A DNA stretch of 64,000 nt, from contig NW_021167087.1 in the NCBI RefSeq assembly GCF_003711515.1, positions 1,794,799-1,858,798 on the forward strand. The letters are read 5' to 3'. Below are positions 23,327 to 36,784 of this stretch, one piece after another. The notes beneath the pieces were generated by a model that saw only the letters and a program-made list of their open reading frames with translations, did not search any database and was not told the origin of the DNA. Position 1 is the first letter of the stretch. The number at the start of each line of letters is the position of its first letter. The position numbers and the translations under genes are program-made. The stretch comes from Sodiomyces alkalinus F11. Taxonomy: Eukaryota > Ascomycota > Sordariomycetes > Glomerellales > Plectosphaerellaceae.

Positions 23327-26300
23327 GGCTAACCAGGCGGGAAGGGAAGAAAGAAAAGTTCCGAAGGTCAGGTGGTAGGAAGTGGGAATTGACAGCAGTG
23401 ATATGGCTCTCACCGCCAGACACCGCTCTTTGACTAGGGTCTGGTTGGTGAAAAAGGAGATTTTCTAGGGGTCTCTTCCGTAGTTAGTGAACAAGGAGAG
23501 AGGGCGATGTCGAGGATGGCGAGGGGAGACGAGGGTAGGGGATGGAAAGGTGGAGGAGTTCGAGGCGCCAAAAAGGGTTGGCGACGAGGGTAGGTCAGCA
23601 TGGGAAAGAGGGGGCAAAAGCCCAAGTGAGGGAAAGTGGGATCTGTGAAGAGACAGGGACGACTCCGCGAAACTGGCGGTGAGCGACGCAGTTCAACGTC
23701 CAGCCCCAGCCCGGGACGGGGGCCAATCAACGACGCCACTATTGCTGTCGGGGATGCACGAGTGTGGAGATGGGAGCGACAGGGTGACGCGCCTCACCCG
23801 GGTGCTAGAGCCAATCACCAGCCGCCACCAACCTCTTCCGTGCGAAAGCAACAGTGTCCAACGGGATAAGCACATGGTTGTCCGTTGTAAAGTGGGGTTG
23901 GGGGAGCTCTTCAGAGGTCGGGGTTTCTATCCGTATGCATACATACATATACCGAGACGAGGTACGGGAGTTTCGATGGTCCTGACCTCGTTGGGATCGC
24001 GAGAGTTTATACAACGTACTTGGTACGATTGAAGAGGCCGAAAAGGCCTTTCCCACGGCGTATCTGTCAAGCTTCACCCAGCTCGCTCTTTGAACTCCAG
24101 TTGCGACACCGTTACATCTCTTAGCTTATAGTTAGCTACGTGCATAAATTAAGGTTGATACCTCACACCACACCAACGGTAGCGTCACGTGGACGGGGAA
24201 CGAACTATCGAACCCAACGACCACTTAATGAAGGCACCTAACTGTAAACTACCTAAACAGCCTACTGTACGGACAATGTACTCGGATACCTCGCACCTAA
24301 GGTATGGTAGTGTCTGTCTGCCTTATCCATACACTGCTTGGCCCCATTAGGCAATACATACTCCCTAGAGACTGGAGGTTCAACAGCTCCGCAGTGTATA
24401 AGATCTGGTCAGCCTCCCGTAGTCCGTCGGGCGTTTCAGCAGACCCGCGAATAGGGATTGAACCCAGGGCGGGCCCCTACGAAGTACCTAGTACACTAGC
24501 ACATAAGAGTTTTTGCGGTTTCCTCCATGCACCACCATAAAACGTCGCGGGTACAACGTACTATTTGGCGGCGGTGAAGAAACCGTAAGGTATCCATCCC
24601 AGCTTCGTACGGACTCGGATATGATTCGATTCGATTCGCATGGCGAGAAAATTACTACGAACACGCTTGTAACAGTGTCAAGTTAATTTTTTCAACTTCC
24701 CTTTTATTCTTCAGGGATGCCTGGTTGTGTTCCTCGGTCTGATAGATCTCTCCTAACTTTCTCAACCCGGGAACGCCCATCAGTACGTACACGTGTATAT
24801 CGATCTTTTCTCAACCCGGGCCGGGATGGGCCTTTCTTTGATCCGTGCTTAGTCGAATGAAATCGCGACAGCGGCTAGGGTCTGACTCTTAGTATCCGTA
24901 CCTTGTTCCGTATGAAGTGCTTTAAATCGCCCTGTCCCTGGACTGTTGGGTACACAGGTTAGGAACACTAGAATCGATTCAGGTGGACAGCAGGCTTCTA
25001 GTGGCACGAAACGCGCTCGTCCTCCCCTATCAGAAGCTCGCAGGGTGTGATTATTCCGTACACGCCGAGGAGGCTACTTTGACGAACCAGTTTGTGGACA
25101 GGATACCTCGTACGAAGCATGAAAGTAGATCCAAGGCATCCCTAATTAGATCACATCTCGATCCCCCGAAGCTCCACATGGCGAACCTTGGCCAGAGCTC
25201 GAGCCTCGGAGACAAGGGCCTGGAAGTGCCGACCGACTTCTTCTCTTGCTAGGTCGGGAGAAAGGGCGATCTTTAGCAATTCCTTGGGTATGACCTCCTC
25301 AATAATCCCGTACCGTAGGAAAATCTGCGCCTAGCCCATTGTTCGGCCTGGCAGTCCCTGGATGTACGAAGGGATTAGACACGGGCCTAAGCTCTGATGG
25401 GGAATCGTAGATCCAAGTTACCTAAGGTAAGGTACACTAGTGAACAAAAGGTCGTGATCGCCAGGAATCCCCATCAAATTATCCATCCATATCATTATCT
25501 GGTCAAAACAATTCCAATGAACTCCATGCGCTGCTGTGTCGAAAAATTCCCCGTTCTCCCCATCTTCATATTTCGATGACTTCAATGCTCAGCACAGATG
25601 CAGATGCAGATACCCATTATTAGGACTGACTCTCTAGGTAGTGAGCGTCCTAGCTGAATAGTGGCAGCTACTGTACGGAGTACGAAGGACGGGTACGGAC
25701 GTACGATTCTCAGAGGTAAGACATGGTGTGGGACCCACTTAATCGCCCGCCTTTGGCTCAGTCTCTCGCGAGACGAGACTGGAGGGATATTGGGACCAAA
25801 TACCTACTTCATACTCCTTACAACGTACACGCTATTATTACTTCGCTTCGTACTTGCCTGCTCGCCTTCATGCCCATTTTCCGCGAGTGTTCCTCTCGAT
25901 AAGGCTCGCCGTCGGATACTTTATTCGGGCAGTACGGATCTCTGTCTGCAGCCGATCTGCATCCAGACCGACCCCCAATACACCCCACTCGCTAAACATG
26001 GAGAGAACAAGGAGAATAAGAGCGACGCAACGCTGACGGGCGTTAAAATATCTTTACTTGGTTAGTTGGGCAAGGGAGCGGGTTCGCCGACGCCTGATCG
26101 TGCATACTTATGCGGGCCACGCGACGGCTCAGTAGTTTGAGCGGTTGCCAACCATTCCTTCCCCTCCCCCCTGGCGGACCCATTGTTAGACGAGTCCGCG
26201 ATTCTACCAGTTGTGTGCCAGTTGCATTTGTAACTCTGACAATCCGGCATGCTGTCACTGAGTTCACTGACTTCAGTTCCTAACTTCACCTGCTTCTGGT

Positions 26301-28679
26301 CTCGCGGTTGCGGGCCCTCGTGATATATCCGAATACCCTTGCTTTAGAGACATGATCACATATGAGCTAGGGTGGTGAATGCTGGCATTCCCTCTCCTAA
26401 AAACACCGCAAGCGCGCCCTACCAGCCCTGTGCACACTGCAAGAGGCGTGAGGCCTGGCTGTGATGTCTCAGGAGAGCGAGACACATCTCATCGGCTTGT
26501 TCCTTGTTCGGATCTTGAAACGGGCGTTGAGCCCAGCTTTGCGAGTGTCGGCAGACAGGACCGGACATCCTTCGATACCAGAGGAAGGCTTAGCCCGTAC
26601 CCTGCCAAATAAGGTAACAGAGGCATGTCTTACTGAGGGAGGGGTAACACGGCGAGGACGAAAACGTTAGGGTCCTGCAAATAAGGAGGAAACAACGCCC
26701 TTTCTAAGGTATGTAACGCATCTTAGGTGACAAAATTCGTCTGGTGGTTACACGAATATAAGCCACCATCTACTGATAGGTGGAAGATGACGCAACCTCC
26801 TTCCAATTCGTGTAGTCCCATGGAACCAGACAACGAAGGGCCTCGAGTGACAAGACCACGGATGGCTATAGCAGACGATGCACGTCATATCGCCCAACGA
26901 TCCCCTTGTCGGCATGCATGACCTGGGCGTCGGCGATGTTCGTCTTTGCACACGGCTTCGATCATTTCTCTACTCGAATGACGAATGGTCTTAGTCAAGG
27001 GTCACAAATTCGGAGCTCGGCTCAGTCAACAACAAGCGGGGACAACGGGATCGAGAGAGACAGGTCCCACTAGTACCCCGCCCGAAAACCTCGTGGTGTG
27101 CTGAATTCCTGGGGAAAATATGGGTGATATCCTGCGGCAATGCTCCTGGACTACTCCGTGCGCTCGCTTGAATATGCCTCACGTTACTCTAGTGTTATCT
27201 TGATTGCTGGTAGCGGTATTTTTTAGTCTACGTTCTATCGGCGGTGAAGCCTCGTTTCTATTACTCGTCATTCCTTGTCGGGTTCATTCCCAGACTATAA
27301 CAGACGTAAAATATTATTGCGGCGCAGTTGGAAACCGCCCCTAATCCGCGGGGCGCAGAATTACCTACTTAGACTCGGATATTATACTTGTGACGTGCTT
27401 TGACTGGACTCATTCCAACGAACCCATATTACTGGAGGGAAACTCTGATCTGCACAGTAGAGATTGAAACTACGGCTGTACGTACGGTGTAAATTTCCGG
27501 GAACGAAGGTGACTTCATTGAAGGCTGCGGTACGGCCACACTCGCCCATACGTCCACAGGGCAGTGACCAACAATCTCATGTCGTCTGCTCCAGTCCAGT
27601 GAGATGTCACGCGGAGATCACATCTTGTAAGCTTCTAGGGTAAAATTTTATCGGATCGGCACAGCCGAGACCGCCCGTTTGTCTGCAGGTGGAAAGTCAG
27701 TGGAATCTTCTGGTGGATTGGGTACAACAAAGGGACAGTATTTTGCTGAGGAAATAGCTGTGTACCTATAAGTACCACGGCCAAATCCTACTTTGGATAA
27801 GCCTAACAACAGATTCCTACAATTGACACGATTCCGTACATAATCCTCCTAGGTTGATCTTGTGTCTTCACACATCTTCGAATGAAAGACAGCTATATTC
27901 AGTTTTCTACCGTCCTCTAGTGAGGGCATGGGCCAACCAGACGATGAAAATTCAATCCAATCTTCATATACGTTTTAGAGGAGAACACCATCTACCAGAT
28001 TTGTGGATTGGAGCTGGCCATAATCAACTCCAGGCTGAGTCAGAATCACCGTATTCCTTTGTGAAAGATCCCATGCTAGGTAAAAGAGGTAATAAGCCTA
28101 TCAACCGCATTGCGCACATCGTGTAGCTGACCAAGCCTTCCATCGGGAAAGCCTAGATCTGTCAAATAGCATCATACAAGAACCAGGACTATTTATCCGT
28201 CTTGCGCTGAATAGGTAGCACAAGCCCTTCCCTGCCGACGAGTCTTGAGAAATGCCCAAAGGGAGGAGTTGAGAACTCATTGTTAACTAGCTCTATGGAT
28301 GTCAAAGGCAGCTCAAAAGGGCAGGTATTACCTAAACATATCCGCTTTTACCTTTTTCCCAACCAATCTCGAACATCTGATACCAGTCGCTGATAAGATG
28401 AAGACAAGACCAACCGCAGAGCTCTTGCCATTGTCTATGCAAGGACCCCACCTAGTTTTAGCCCCTCCACACACCCACATCACCTCCAGTCCTTTTACAT
28501 CGTAGCGACTCGTTCTTGCAGCCTCGAAGGAGTTATGACCAAAACACTGTGCAGCCAAGAACAATGCTTAACAACGACGCCTCTGGCTAACACCAACCAA
28601 ATCTGGAACCTTTAGGCCGGAATATGGACGCTGCAGGCGTCGTCTGCCTTACAAAAGAGCTTCTTAGCCGCTCCATGAC
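23327..28679. other. gene-poor 5.3-kb stretch
   Basis: Begins with the purine/pyrimidine-skewed leader of the Zn2Cys6 gene (to about 23870). After that I find no intact gene. It contains TACGTAC/GTACTTGG words, a tRNA-like T-arm near 24450 that I rejected, a coding-like minus-strand segment at 25151-25330, and at the right end the promoter of the farnesyltransferase gene. Stops are frequent in all frames, consistent with old decayed DNA. Confidence 0.45.
25151..25330 (-). pseudogene. possible orphan exon or decayed gene fragment
   Basis: Minus-strand open stretch of 59 codons without its own ATG, preceded by an acceptor-like GGGCTAG and ended by TGA at 25151-25153. The peptide has a regular helical character (IIEEVIPKELLKIALS, then REEVGRHFQALVSEARALAK and VRHVELRGIEM), unlike the surrounding translations. 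I do not recognise the family and found no upstream exon. It may be the last exon of a lost gene. Confidence 0.25.
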
Positions 28680-30511
28680 ATGGATGCTCGTCGCATCCGA
28701 CCTCTAAAACGTCGTGTAAAAATATCCTTCCGGCCCAAACCAGCGTCAATGGCTTCCTCTACCTCCCAGAATACTAGTACCCGGCCGGTCGAAAACCGTG
28801 ACGAGGATGACGGTTTCGTGGATGTTCCCGAAGACGACGGTCCCCGCCATGCCTCCCCGGCTGTTCCCAAACTCTTTACCGAACCGCCTCCAATCCACGA
28901 GGAATATTCGACAGACACCTTGACTGTTCAGACTCAGACTATGAACGAATGTGTTGAACATTTGGCAGCAAACTCAATGGAACTTGACTATAACCATCGT
29001 GGCGTGCCGCGTCTGCGTCGTGAGGCTCACATAAAGTTTCTCAAGAAACAACTGGGAACGCTTCCCGCGCCTTTCCTTGTTGCAGACGCGAGTCGTCCGT
29101 GGTTTCTCTTCTGGTGTCTTAATGGGCTAGCCTTGCTAGGGGAAGACACGACGTCGTACCGGCAACAGGTCATCGCGACGGCAAAGTCCATGCAGAACCC
29201 GACCGGAGGCTTCGGTGGCGGCCACGGCCAGATGTCCCACCTAGCCACCACGTTCGCCGTCGTGCTCGCTCTTGCCCTTGTAGGGGGCGAGGAGGCGTAC
29301 GAGGTCATCGATCGCAAGACTTTGTGGCGATGGCTATGTTCCCTCAAGGAGCCCGATGGCGGGGTGCAGATGGTCTACGGCGGTGAGGTAGATATAAGGT
29401 CAGTCACAGCATGTGTAATCGTGGTGGCCCGCGAAGCAACAGCCCGTGTTTATCCCAGCCCTTTTTTTCTCCCACCCGCATGGTTGTCTAGACTTTGCTA
29501 ATTCAAGTCTAGGGGAGCATATTGCACTGCTGTTATCGTCGGCTTGTTGAATATGCCCCGTGAGCTATCGCCAGACTCGCCGGCCTACTCACCCGACGGC
29601 AACACGACCCTCTTCACTGGCTTGGCCGAATATATACGCCGCTGTAAGTCTCACACTTCAGCCCAGTTATCTTTGCGCTCATGTGCTCACCATAAAGGCC
29701 AAACATTCGAGGGGGGTATCTCCGGCCGGCCGGATGCTGAAGCCCACGGAGCATACGCTTTCTGTGCCCTAGCTTGTCTTGCCATTCTTGATGCTCCCCA
29801 TCGGATCATTCCCAAGTAGGCCCATGCTCTGCCCGACTTCCCCGGTGAGTTATTGATACGAAGGCCACACGAGCTGACAACGCTGGGTTCACGGCAGATA
29901 TCTGGACCTCCCTCGCCTTATCTCCTGGCTCTCGTCACGTCAATACGCACCGGAGGGTGGGTTTTCTGGTCGCACGAACAAGCTAGTCGATGGTTGTTAT
30001 AGCCACTGGCTCGGCGGATGTTGGCCGTTGATCGATGCCGCCCTTAACGGCGCCAGTGATCTGGATGACCCCGAAAGCAAGCCACAGCCAAGCACTGATT
30101 TGGTTGACTGGTACAGCCGGGAGGGCCTGATCCGATATATCTTGTGCTGCGCCCAGGATGAATCGAAGAGGGGTGGTCTCAGGGACAAGCCCAGCAGGTT
30201 GGTTGCGAGATGAGGATTCCCGTTTCTGGCATTTTACCATGGACTGACCTTGGGGCAGCTCGTCCGATGCGTACCACTCTTGCTACGTCCTCAGTGGCCT
30301 GAGCACGGCGCAGTATAAGTGGGGTCTAACATACTTCAACGAAGACGAGATGCTGCTCGCAGAGCCAACGTGGAAAGTGACGCCCCGTGTCGACGACTCC
30401 CAAATATATGACCAACAGGACCGAGTCGAGGCTATTCACCCGACTTATACTATTCCCGATCAGAAGTTCTACGATATGCAGGGATATTTTGCATCCAAGG
30501 CTGGGTTCTAG
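28680..30511 (+). CDS. RAM1: protein farnesyltransferase beta subunit
   Basis: Catalytic subunit that, with the alpha subunit, attaches farnesyl to CaaX proteins such as Ras and a-type pheromones. Five exons: 28680-29398, 29513-29643, 29698-29815, 29898-30197 and 30259-30511, 506 residues; all phases close. Prenyltransferase alpha-alpha barrel repeats are visible (GGFGGGHGQMSHLATTFAVV, GAYCTAVIVGLLNMP, GGISGRPDAEAHGAYAFCAL, GGFSGRTNKLVDGCYSHW). Zinc ligands by family comparison are D354 and C356 (VDGCYSHW) and H429 (AYHSCYVLSG). The Asp/Glu-rich N-terminus (DEDDGFVDVPEDDG) is outside the core. A second in-frame ATG at 28749 (MASSTSQ) could be the real start. The fourth intron uses a GTTGGT donor, weaker than the others. 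Confidence 0.93.
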
Positions 30512-32846
30512 GCGGGATATCCTATGAGGAGTTCTTGTCGGTTAGTCTCTCCTATGGATTCATGCAGCCATGCCTTGTTTCTGCGGGGTTTCCCGGGTGA
30601 CTGACACAATATGTTTTGCTCTTGTCCGCAGCTTCTCCTTACGGCCGTTCCCTGATTCAGTCAGACATTCACCTCCGCACTTCCTACGCAAAGCCGTCGC
30701 ATCAATTTATTCACGAGCTTCGAACAGCATGAGTTGCTTCCTTCCACTGGCTTCAGGATGATATAGACGTACTGTACTGATGGTGGCACCCGGACAACGC
30801 ATTTTATAACATTACCTACCCGTTTTCTTGGCTGTGGCGAAGGCAACAGTATGGATTGCTATGGATGCATGGCCCCTAGCATGATACCTGCAGCTCGCGA
30901 GCAAACCCCAATCATATATCATGTAAAGAGCGACGATCCGGCCCAAACATATGCATGGGTTGTTCCGTTGACCTCGTCGTAGGCGAAACCATGTCTCTCT
31001 TGTGCATGGTGGCTGCTCATAGAAATCGCCGGGGGATACGTCGTCCAGCTCCCTGAAATGTCCTCAACGCCGAGCAAGCTGATGGCCAGAAATAGGGGTA
31101 GCAGGCGGGGGCGAGGAAGGGAACCTGAACTGGCACATCGGTTTGCCGTCTTCCTGCAAATGAGTGCCTGTCTCGCTCATGCTGTGTCCCGTCAGGAGAG
31201 ACTTCCCGTTAGGTGGATTTGACGGTGGCTCCAGCATATGTTCAGTTTACACATTGGCTAAACCTGCCGCACTGGCACCGGTGCTCCCCCGGGACAGACC
31301 ATTTGATTTTCTACCCTCGCTGCAGGTTTATTCCTTCTACTCGCCACTGTCGGTTTCCCTTCTTGACAACGGGTTATACGCGTTCTGACCGTAGACCTTG
31401 TCCTATTTGTGTGTCCTTCCGACCTTTCGGGAATTATGTCTCACCACCGAAGCTCAACCCTTTCGCCAAAGCCCCCGATCATGCGTCCAAAAACGAACAT
31501 TGGCATCTGAAAGTTCCGGGCCAAATGGCTCCCCAAGTTCTGGGGTTTGGGCGCTCACGGTTGGGGAGCAGCATTGGCGTGTTGGTGATGTGCAGTGTCT
31601 GTAGGTGTATTGGCGTTGCGAGCTGCATGCAACTAGAGTGCATCCTCAGAGGGTCGGCCAGCTTGCCTCACACGTTGTACGTTCCCCTTCGTCTATATTG
31701 GAGGAGTAATTCGCGCACACGGCGCTGCTCCGGTCAGTTTCATGTTCGGGAATACGGAATGGAACACGGAAGGGCGCCACCTGCGAACGCCGGGTGCTTG
31801 GAAGGGAGGAGGAACCAGTGCCAACCTCCTCAAGTACATATTGCCACTCGACTTTCCGTGTGCTTATCCACATGCCTACCTTGGCACACACCACGTACTT
31901 GAGTTAAGATAGGGAATCGTGCGAGATACTGAGTAGAGGGTAGGAGGGGGTCTGCAGAACTGGCCGCATCGGTCGCCTTATAGGCGCACGAAATGGATAA
32001 TCCACGACCCGTGCGTACGCATACTCGAGGACGGAGGTGTGCCCGCTTGATATTTCTCCCTGTCCCTATTGCGGGGCCCCATATTACCATCCAACAACAA
32101 GCCATTATCTGTATGAACGGCTCCGGTTAAGGAGGGACCGATTTGCAGGGGATTGCAAAGTCTGGCTTTTTGAATTGGGAGGAGGGGGCCATGGGACGAT
32201 TGACTTCGCGTGTCTTATACCGAGTCCGTTGAGGTGATCCATATTGGAGAGAAAGAGCGGCTGCGCCGGGATCCTATCTTGTACCCCTGTTCGTGGCGAG
32301 GTAGGGGAGGTATGCGCTGGCCACGCATGGAGCACCGGGAAGGGAAGTTCAAAAGCTTGTACCAATATCGATGTCGTACTTTCGTCTTCTGTTTGCTCTC
32401 CATCTTCGATCGTCCGCGGCCTGACAAAGCGGCGCTGCGGATATGTCGATGATAATGGCATATCGACAAAGGCCTGAGCTGGATGAGCCCACCATCTTCA
32501 GCAGAAAGACGAGACGGTCTTTTTTGTATCCAGATCCAGAGCTTTCCGACTGGAACACCACGTCCCGAGATGGTGGACGATGTCAAGTAGACATGTACAT
32601 GAGAGTTGATGAATTCGGATGTGGTCTCTCCCGTTTGGACCCAGTACTTATGAAGCCGGGCGGGGGGAAAGAAACCAATTCATAACAAACACGGAGATTT
32701 CGACGGGCGTACTGTACCTTAGCTATCTACACTTCTCGACGTCAGCTAGGGAGCAGTGAATTCTTCGGTCTTAGGGTATATTGACAAGCGTTTACTTCCG
32801 TGTGATGGGAAGTCCTGTCCGACTGCCGTGCTCCTATGTCCAACCA

Positions 32847-32862
32847 CCCCCCCCCCCCCCCC
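32847..32862. repeat. poly-C run (16)
   Basis: Sixteen consecutive C between ACCA and TTTCTTC, in intergenic DNA. Confidence 0.9.
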
Positions 32863-35086
32863 TTTCTTCTCGGCGGCCTTGCTATGGTCTTCACAGCACC
32901 GTTAATCTTTAAGAAACCCAGCCGTCTCTGCCACTTTCGTTTTCGGGATTGAACGTCACACAGTTCCAGTCCCTCGCCGTCCGGGGCATCTCTCAAGTGG
33001 TCGTCGGGTCACGTCTCTAAAATTCCAAGTGGATGGCATCCCGCTGGGTCCCAGGTGAGATCGGTGAGTTTAAAGAATGCGGCAGAAGCGTATGTATGTA
33101 ATCGTAATATCCCGAGGAATTCTCCTCCCCAGCCCGGCCATCCATCGCCGAACTGAGATCGCCATTAATACCTATGTTTTCATACCCGCACACGCGTATC
33201 GTGGACTTGTCTCTTGGAGAAACGTGAACGTGCCCATTGTCGAATCACGGCTCTGTATCCGAATTCCGATCCTCTGTTAGGGTTAGTGGGTCGTCGGTAC
33301 GGAGTACAATCTACCTTATGCTTCCCCTCTTTATTCGAACCCCTCCTCCAACTCCTCCATGCAGTGTCACAGCTGCACGCAATCTACAAGTTAATTTCCT
33401 GTGAAGCACTCCGCACAAGCCCAGGGCCAATCTAGACAAGTACCAGTCTCGTTACGATGTACCTACCTACCTATAGGTACCAGCGGGGTGGTTGGATGTT
33501 GGACACACTAAAACAAAGAAGGTCGGCCACGCGAGCAGGAACTACAATGTACTTCGTACGGCAACAATAAGATGGACGAGTCATATCGCTCGATTTCACC
33601 GAGATTTGTAACGAACCCCTCTGCTCGGTACTCCGAAGAATGCGGAAATGCTGACCAGTAGCCCGGTTCAGACGCTTGAACATGCTTACATAGACATATG
33701 TGGATACAAGCCTCCTCTGTGTATTCTCTCCTCCTGCCAGATGTCATGACAGCCATGCACACTATATGTCTTGCCGAGTAGTTGCTTCGACTGTCCTACT
33801 CCGTATGTGCCTCATGATTTTAAGGCACGTACGAGTAATTAGGGGAATTGGCATCCGTAGATGTTCGAAGTGTACGAGGTCCGGAGTACGGTACGTACTT
33901 CCCCCGCCTCTTCACGCGCTTGGCCATTTATGGTCGAGTCCGGGCCTTAATATCTAGTAAGCATTGCCAACTCATCATTGCATGAGTGCGAAGCCTTCGC
34001 CGAGGCTTTCTCGCACCACCGCACCCTGGCCTTGGCCATGAATGTTCAGCGAGTAAAAACTTCCTCTTTTTGCTCCTGTTTACTCTGTCTGTTGAGAACC
34101 CTTGTCGCCCTCTCTGCAGATCGCCAGCTTTGTTTTCCGAAGTGCCCCTCTCCGTCGGCTCTCTCGCATGAGGGTACATATATCCCCCCACATTTTTGTC
34201 CCCCCACCCTCCCTAAAAACAAAGCAGCAAAAAATAAAAACATAAAACATAAAACGAGAAAAGGGGGAAAAAAAGGGGGGGGGGGAATACGATGCAAAGA
34301 TACATCTGGCCGCCCTATCCGGCCCAGCTCTTCACGCATGCCCTCTCCCTTCAATGGAGTAATACGGATATGATGTATTCGCGCTTCACCGACCGTCTTT
34401 GCTCTCCTGTGGGCCCAGGCCAAGGTTTATGACCCCTTGGGGCATGTCTTGTACCTTCTCCGACCGTCCTGCCCGAGTCCGGGGGTGGCTCGGCTGATTG
34501 GAGCCGACAAGCGCCAGTCTCGCAGTACATACTCCGTAATATGAACTCGACTATGCCGGGTCGTCGTTTTCCTGATGGGCCGGCCGGGGTGGGGGGGGAA
34601 AGGGTGCAGAATGCGGCCAAGACACACATGTGTGCGTATCGCCCAATTTTTTTTTTCTAGAAAGCGCCCAGGGCGCTCGTTGCCAAATAGAGCCGTGTCG
34701 AAAAAGAGCTTCTTCCAATGAGGAAGTCCTGCCGTGGAGTTTACAGAGGTGTCCCTTTTTTTTTTTTTTGCCTGTCCTTGGGCCGCTAAAGGTGGCCGCA
34801 GAAACGCGACCTGGGAACCAAGTCTCACCGTCGTACCGTTCTTCTGATTTCGACCTGCGCTCTCATGACCACACGATTTCTCCAAATCTATCCGGAGTAT
34901 GACCTCGGCGGCACCATAACAAGGTGGTCATGCAGGCGGCGGTTTCGTTGTTTTTATTACCGGCTTGACTTCGAGACCGTCTCCAAGCTAGCACCCAACA
35001 ATAGGCTTTCCCTTCGGCCTTGTATCGCTTTCTTGCTGCACTAGTCGCCGCTAAAGGAAGATAGAAGAATATCACGAGGAAGAGAA

Positions 35087-35123
<37 letters not shown>
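35087..35123. repeat. poly-G run (37), potential G-quadruplex
   Basis: Thirty-seven uninterrupted G, followed by TGGGGAAGGGG. It could form a G-quadruplex, and the exact length is likely to be unstable or mis-assembled. Confidence 0.85.
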
Positions 35124-35124
<1 letters not shown>

Positions 35125-36784
35125 GGGGAAGGGGTTGGTTAGCAAATCCCCTTTGTTCTCGTGTTTCTCGTGTAATTGCTCCTGGCGTCACGCTCGCTTA
35201 TACACAGTTGCCGTGTGAACGGTTCTTCCCCTGGCAGGTCCTGGACGAGCCGGCCACAGGTCGCTGGAGGGTGATGGGTAACTGATGAGGTTAGACAGCC
35301 CCCCGAATACAATGCCGTCCTTCGCGAGACGCTGACCTTGCAGACATGCGAGATTGGCTGGCCTCCCAACTGAGTGGGAATTTTGGGTTCCATCTTTTCG
35401 CCACTTGGTAATGTGCGTCGTCTAGCACTACACAACAGACGAGAACTGGCAAAGGGGTCAACACGTTTGTTTGTATGGGAAAGTACGAAGTAATCATTAG
35501 ACTGTAGACCCGTTATGTACCTACCTTATGGTGCCAAGCCAACCAATCCAGCCAACTTCAGGAAGCCAATTATGCTTTGTAGCCGAGGACGATGAACTCC
35601 AAGCCCAAGTACTTGTTTCTTTCCTTTTTTTAATAGACCAACCCAAATAAAACTACAAGGAAATCTACGAGGACACCCATCTTCGGCAATGCAAAAGGTG
35701 AAAAGCAAACCCAGAAAACTCAAAACTCTCTTTTATATATATATATATGTAAAGGAAAAGGGAGGAGTTTCCTGTCACTACCGGTCGAGGTCAACCACCA
35801 GCCGCCTTGCATCGTAGCGGGTGGTTTCCCTCCGGCGAAAGTTGTCAAAAATCATCATCACTTGGGTCGTGGATGGTACAGACACGCCCCCTCTCTCTCC
35901 CCCCACCCCAAACCAGAAAACCTTTCCGCTTCTTCCCATGTGCTGCTGTGGAGTTACCTAGTCGCCAGTGCTTCCATCAACTGGTGACGAGGAAGCCAAC
36001 ACATCAGCATGGGTCACACCTTCGAGAGCCGCATCGCCGCTTGCATCCTCCATTCCCAGAAAACCCCCAATGCCAAACTCGCCCACTGACGGTTCCCTTT
36101 ATTTCCTCTTGCGTCTCAAGCGTCTCAAGCTCATTCATCCGTCCCCCTCGTGCCCTTAACTTTTCAGAAAAGCCCCCCTCTCATATCCCCCTCGGCCCCG
36201 CACTCGTAACACTTCCCTCTTGCCCTGCAATAAAGCACACATGCCTCGCTGTCCATAGCCCGGATTTCCCGCATTTCAAAGACGTTCCCCGGGGATACGT
36301 AGCTTGACCATTGCTACCACCACCATCGACCTTGTCTTTCGCCGCCACCTCACGACTACCTGTTATCTCTTACCACCCACACTGGCAGGACGCACACACA
36401 CCCAGACAACCCCAAAATTTTATCTTACTCCTTGGGATTTTTCTTTCCTCGGTGAACAGAACACCCGATCACGCTTTCATTTTTTCTTCATCAACATTTC
36501 ACCATCCCATTGCTGCTGTACGTTCACTAGACTTGGTGTGCCTCCTTTACTCTTCCCTGTTAGACTTGGGTTTGGCTGCATCCAAGGGCGTCGGGGTCTC
36601 GGTACTGTGTCCTTCTTTCACGGCAGTCCTTGTCCTTCTTTTGCTTTCTCTTTTTTTTTCGGGGGGGGTTTTTTTTTTGCTCAATTCAAATTCCTCGGTG
36701 GATTGCTTCTCGTCCCCGCCCACGTATCCCCCATCATCAACGTGGCCACCTCATTCTTTCGACCCATTGGGCTTAATTATCAAC

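Larger units (their letters stand above)
30512..36784. other. 6.3-kb gene-poor, homopolymer-rich stretch
   Basis: No gene I can support. It contains a C16 run (32847-32862), a G11 run near 34275, T runs near 34650 and 34757, a G37 run (35087-35123), and T9-C-G8-T9 near 36651-36678. TACTCCGTA-type words lie near 33296, 33797 and 34530. From about 35760 the sequence turns pyrimidine-rich and fits a long leader for the dsRBD gene at 36785. The open frame at 31213-31902 has no protein-like features. Confidence 0.45.

Noticed and set aside
24440..24500. tRNA-like T-arm (GGATTGAACCC, minus strand GGGTTCAATCC)
   Set aside because: I could not fold a matching acceptor stem, D-arm or anticodon arm around it on either strand.
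24000..28600. secondary-metabolite or other gene cluster in the gene-poor stretch
   Set aside because: No intact or fragmentary synthase, P450 or transporter frames could be read there.
31213..31902. 229-codon plus-strand open frame
   Set aside because: Translation is Cys/His/Arg-rich with no hydrophobic pattern or motif; lies in gene-poor DNA.
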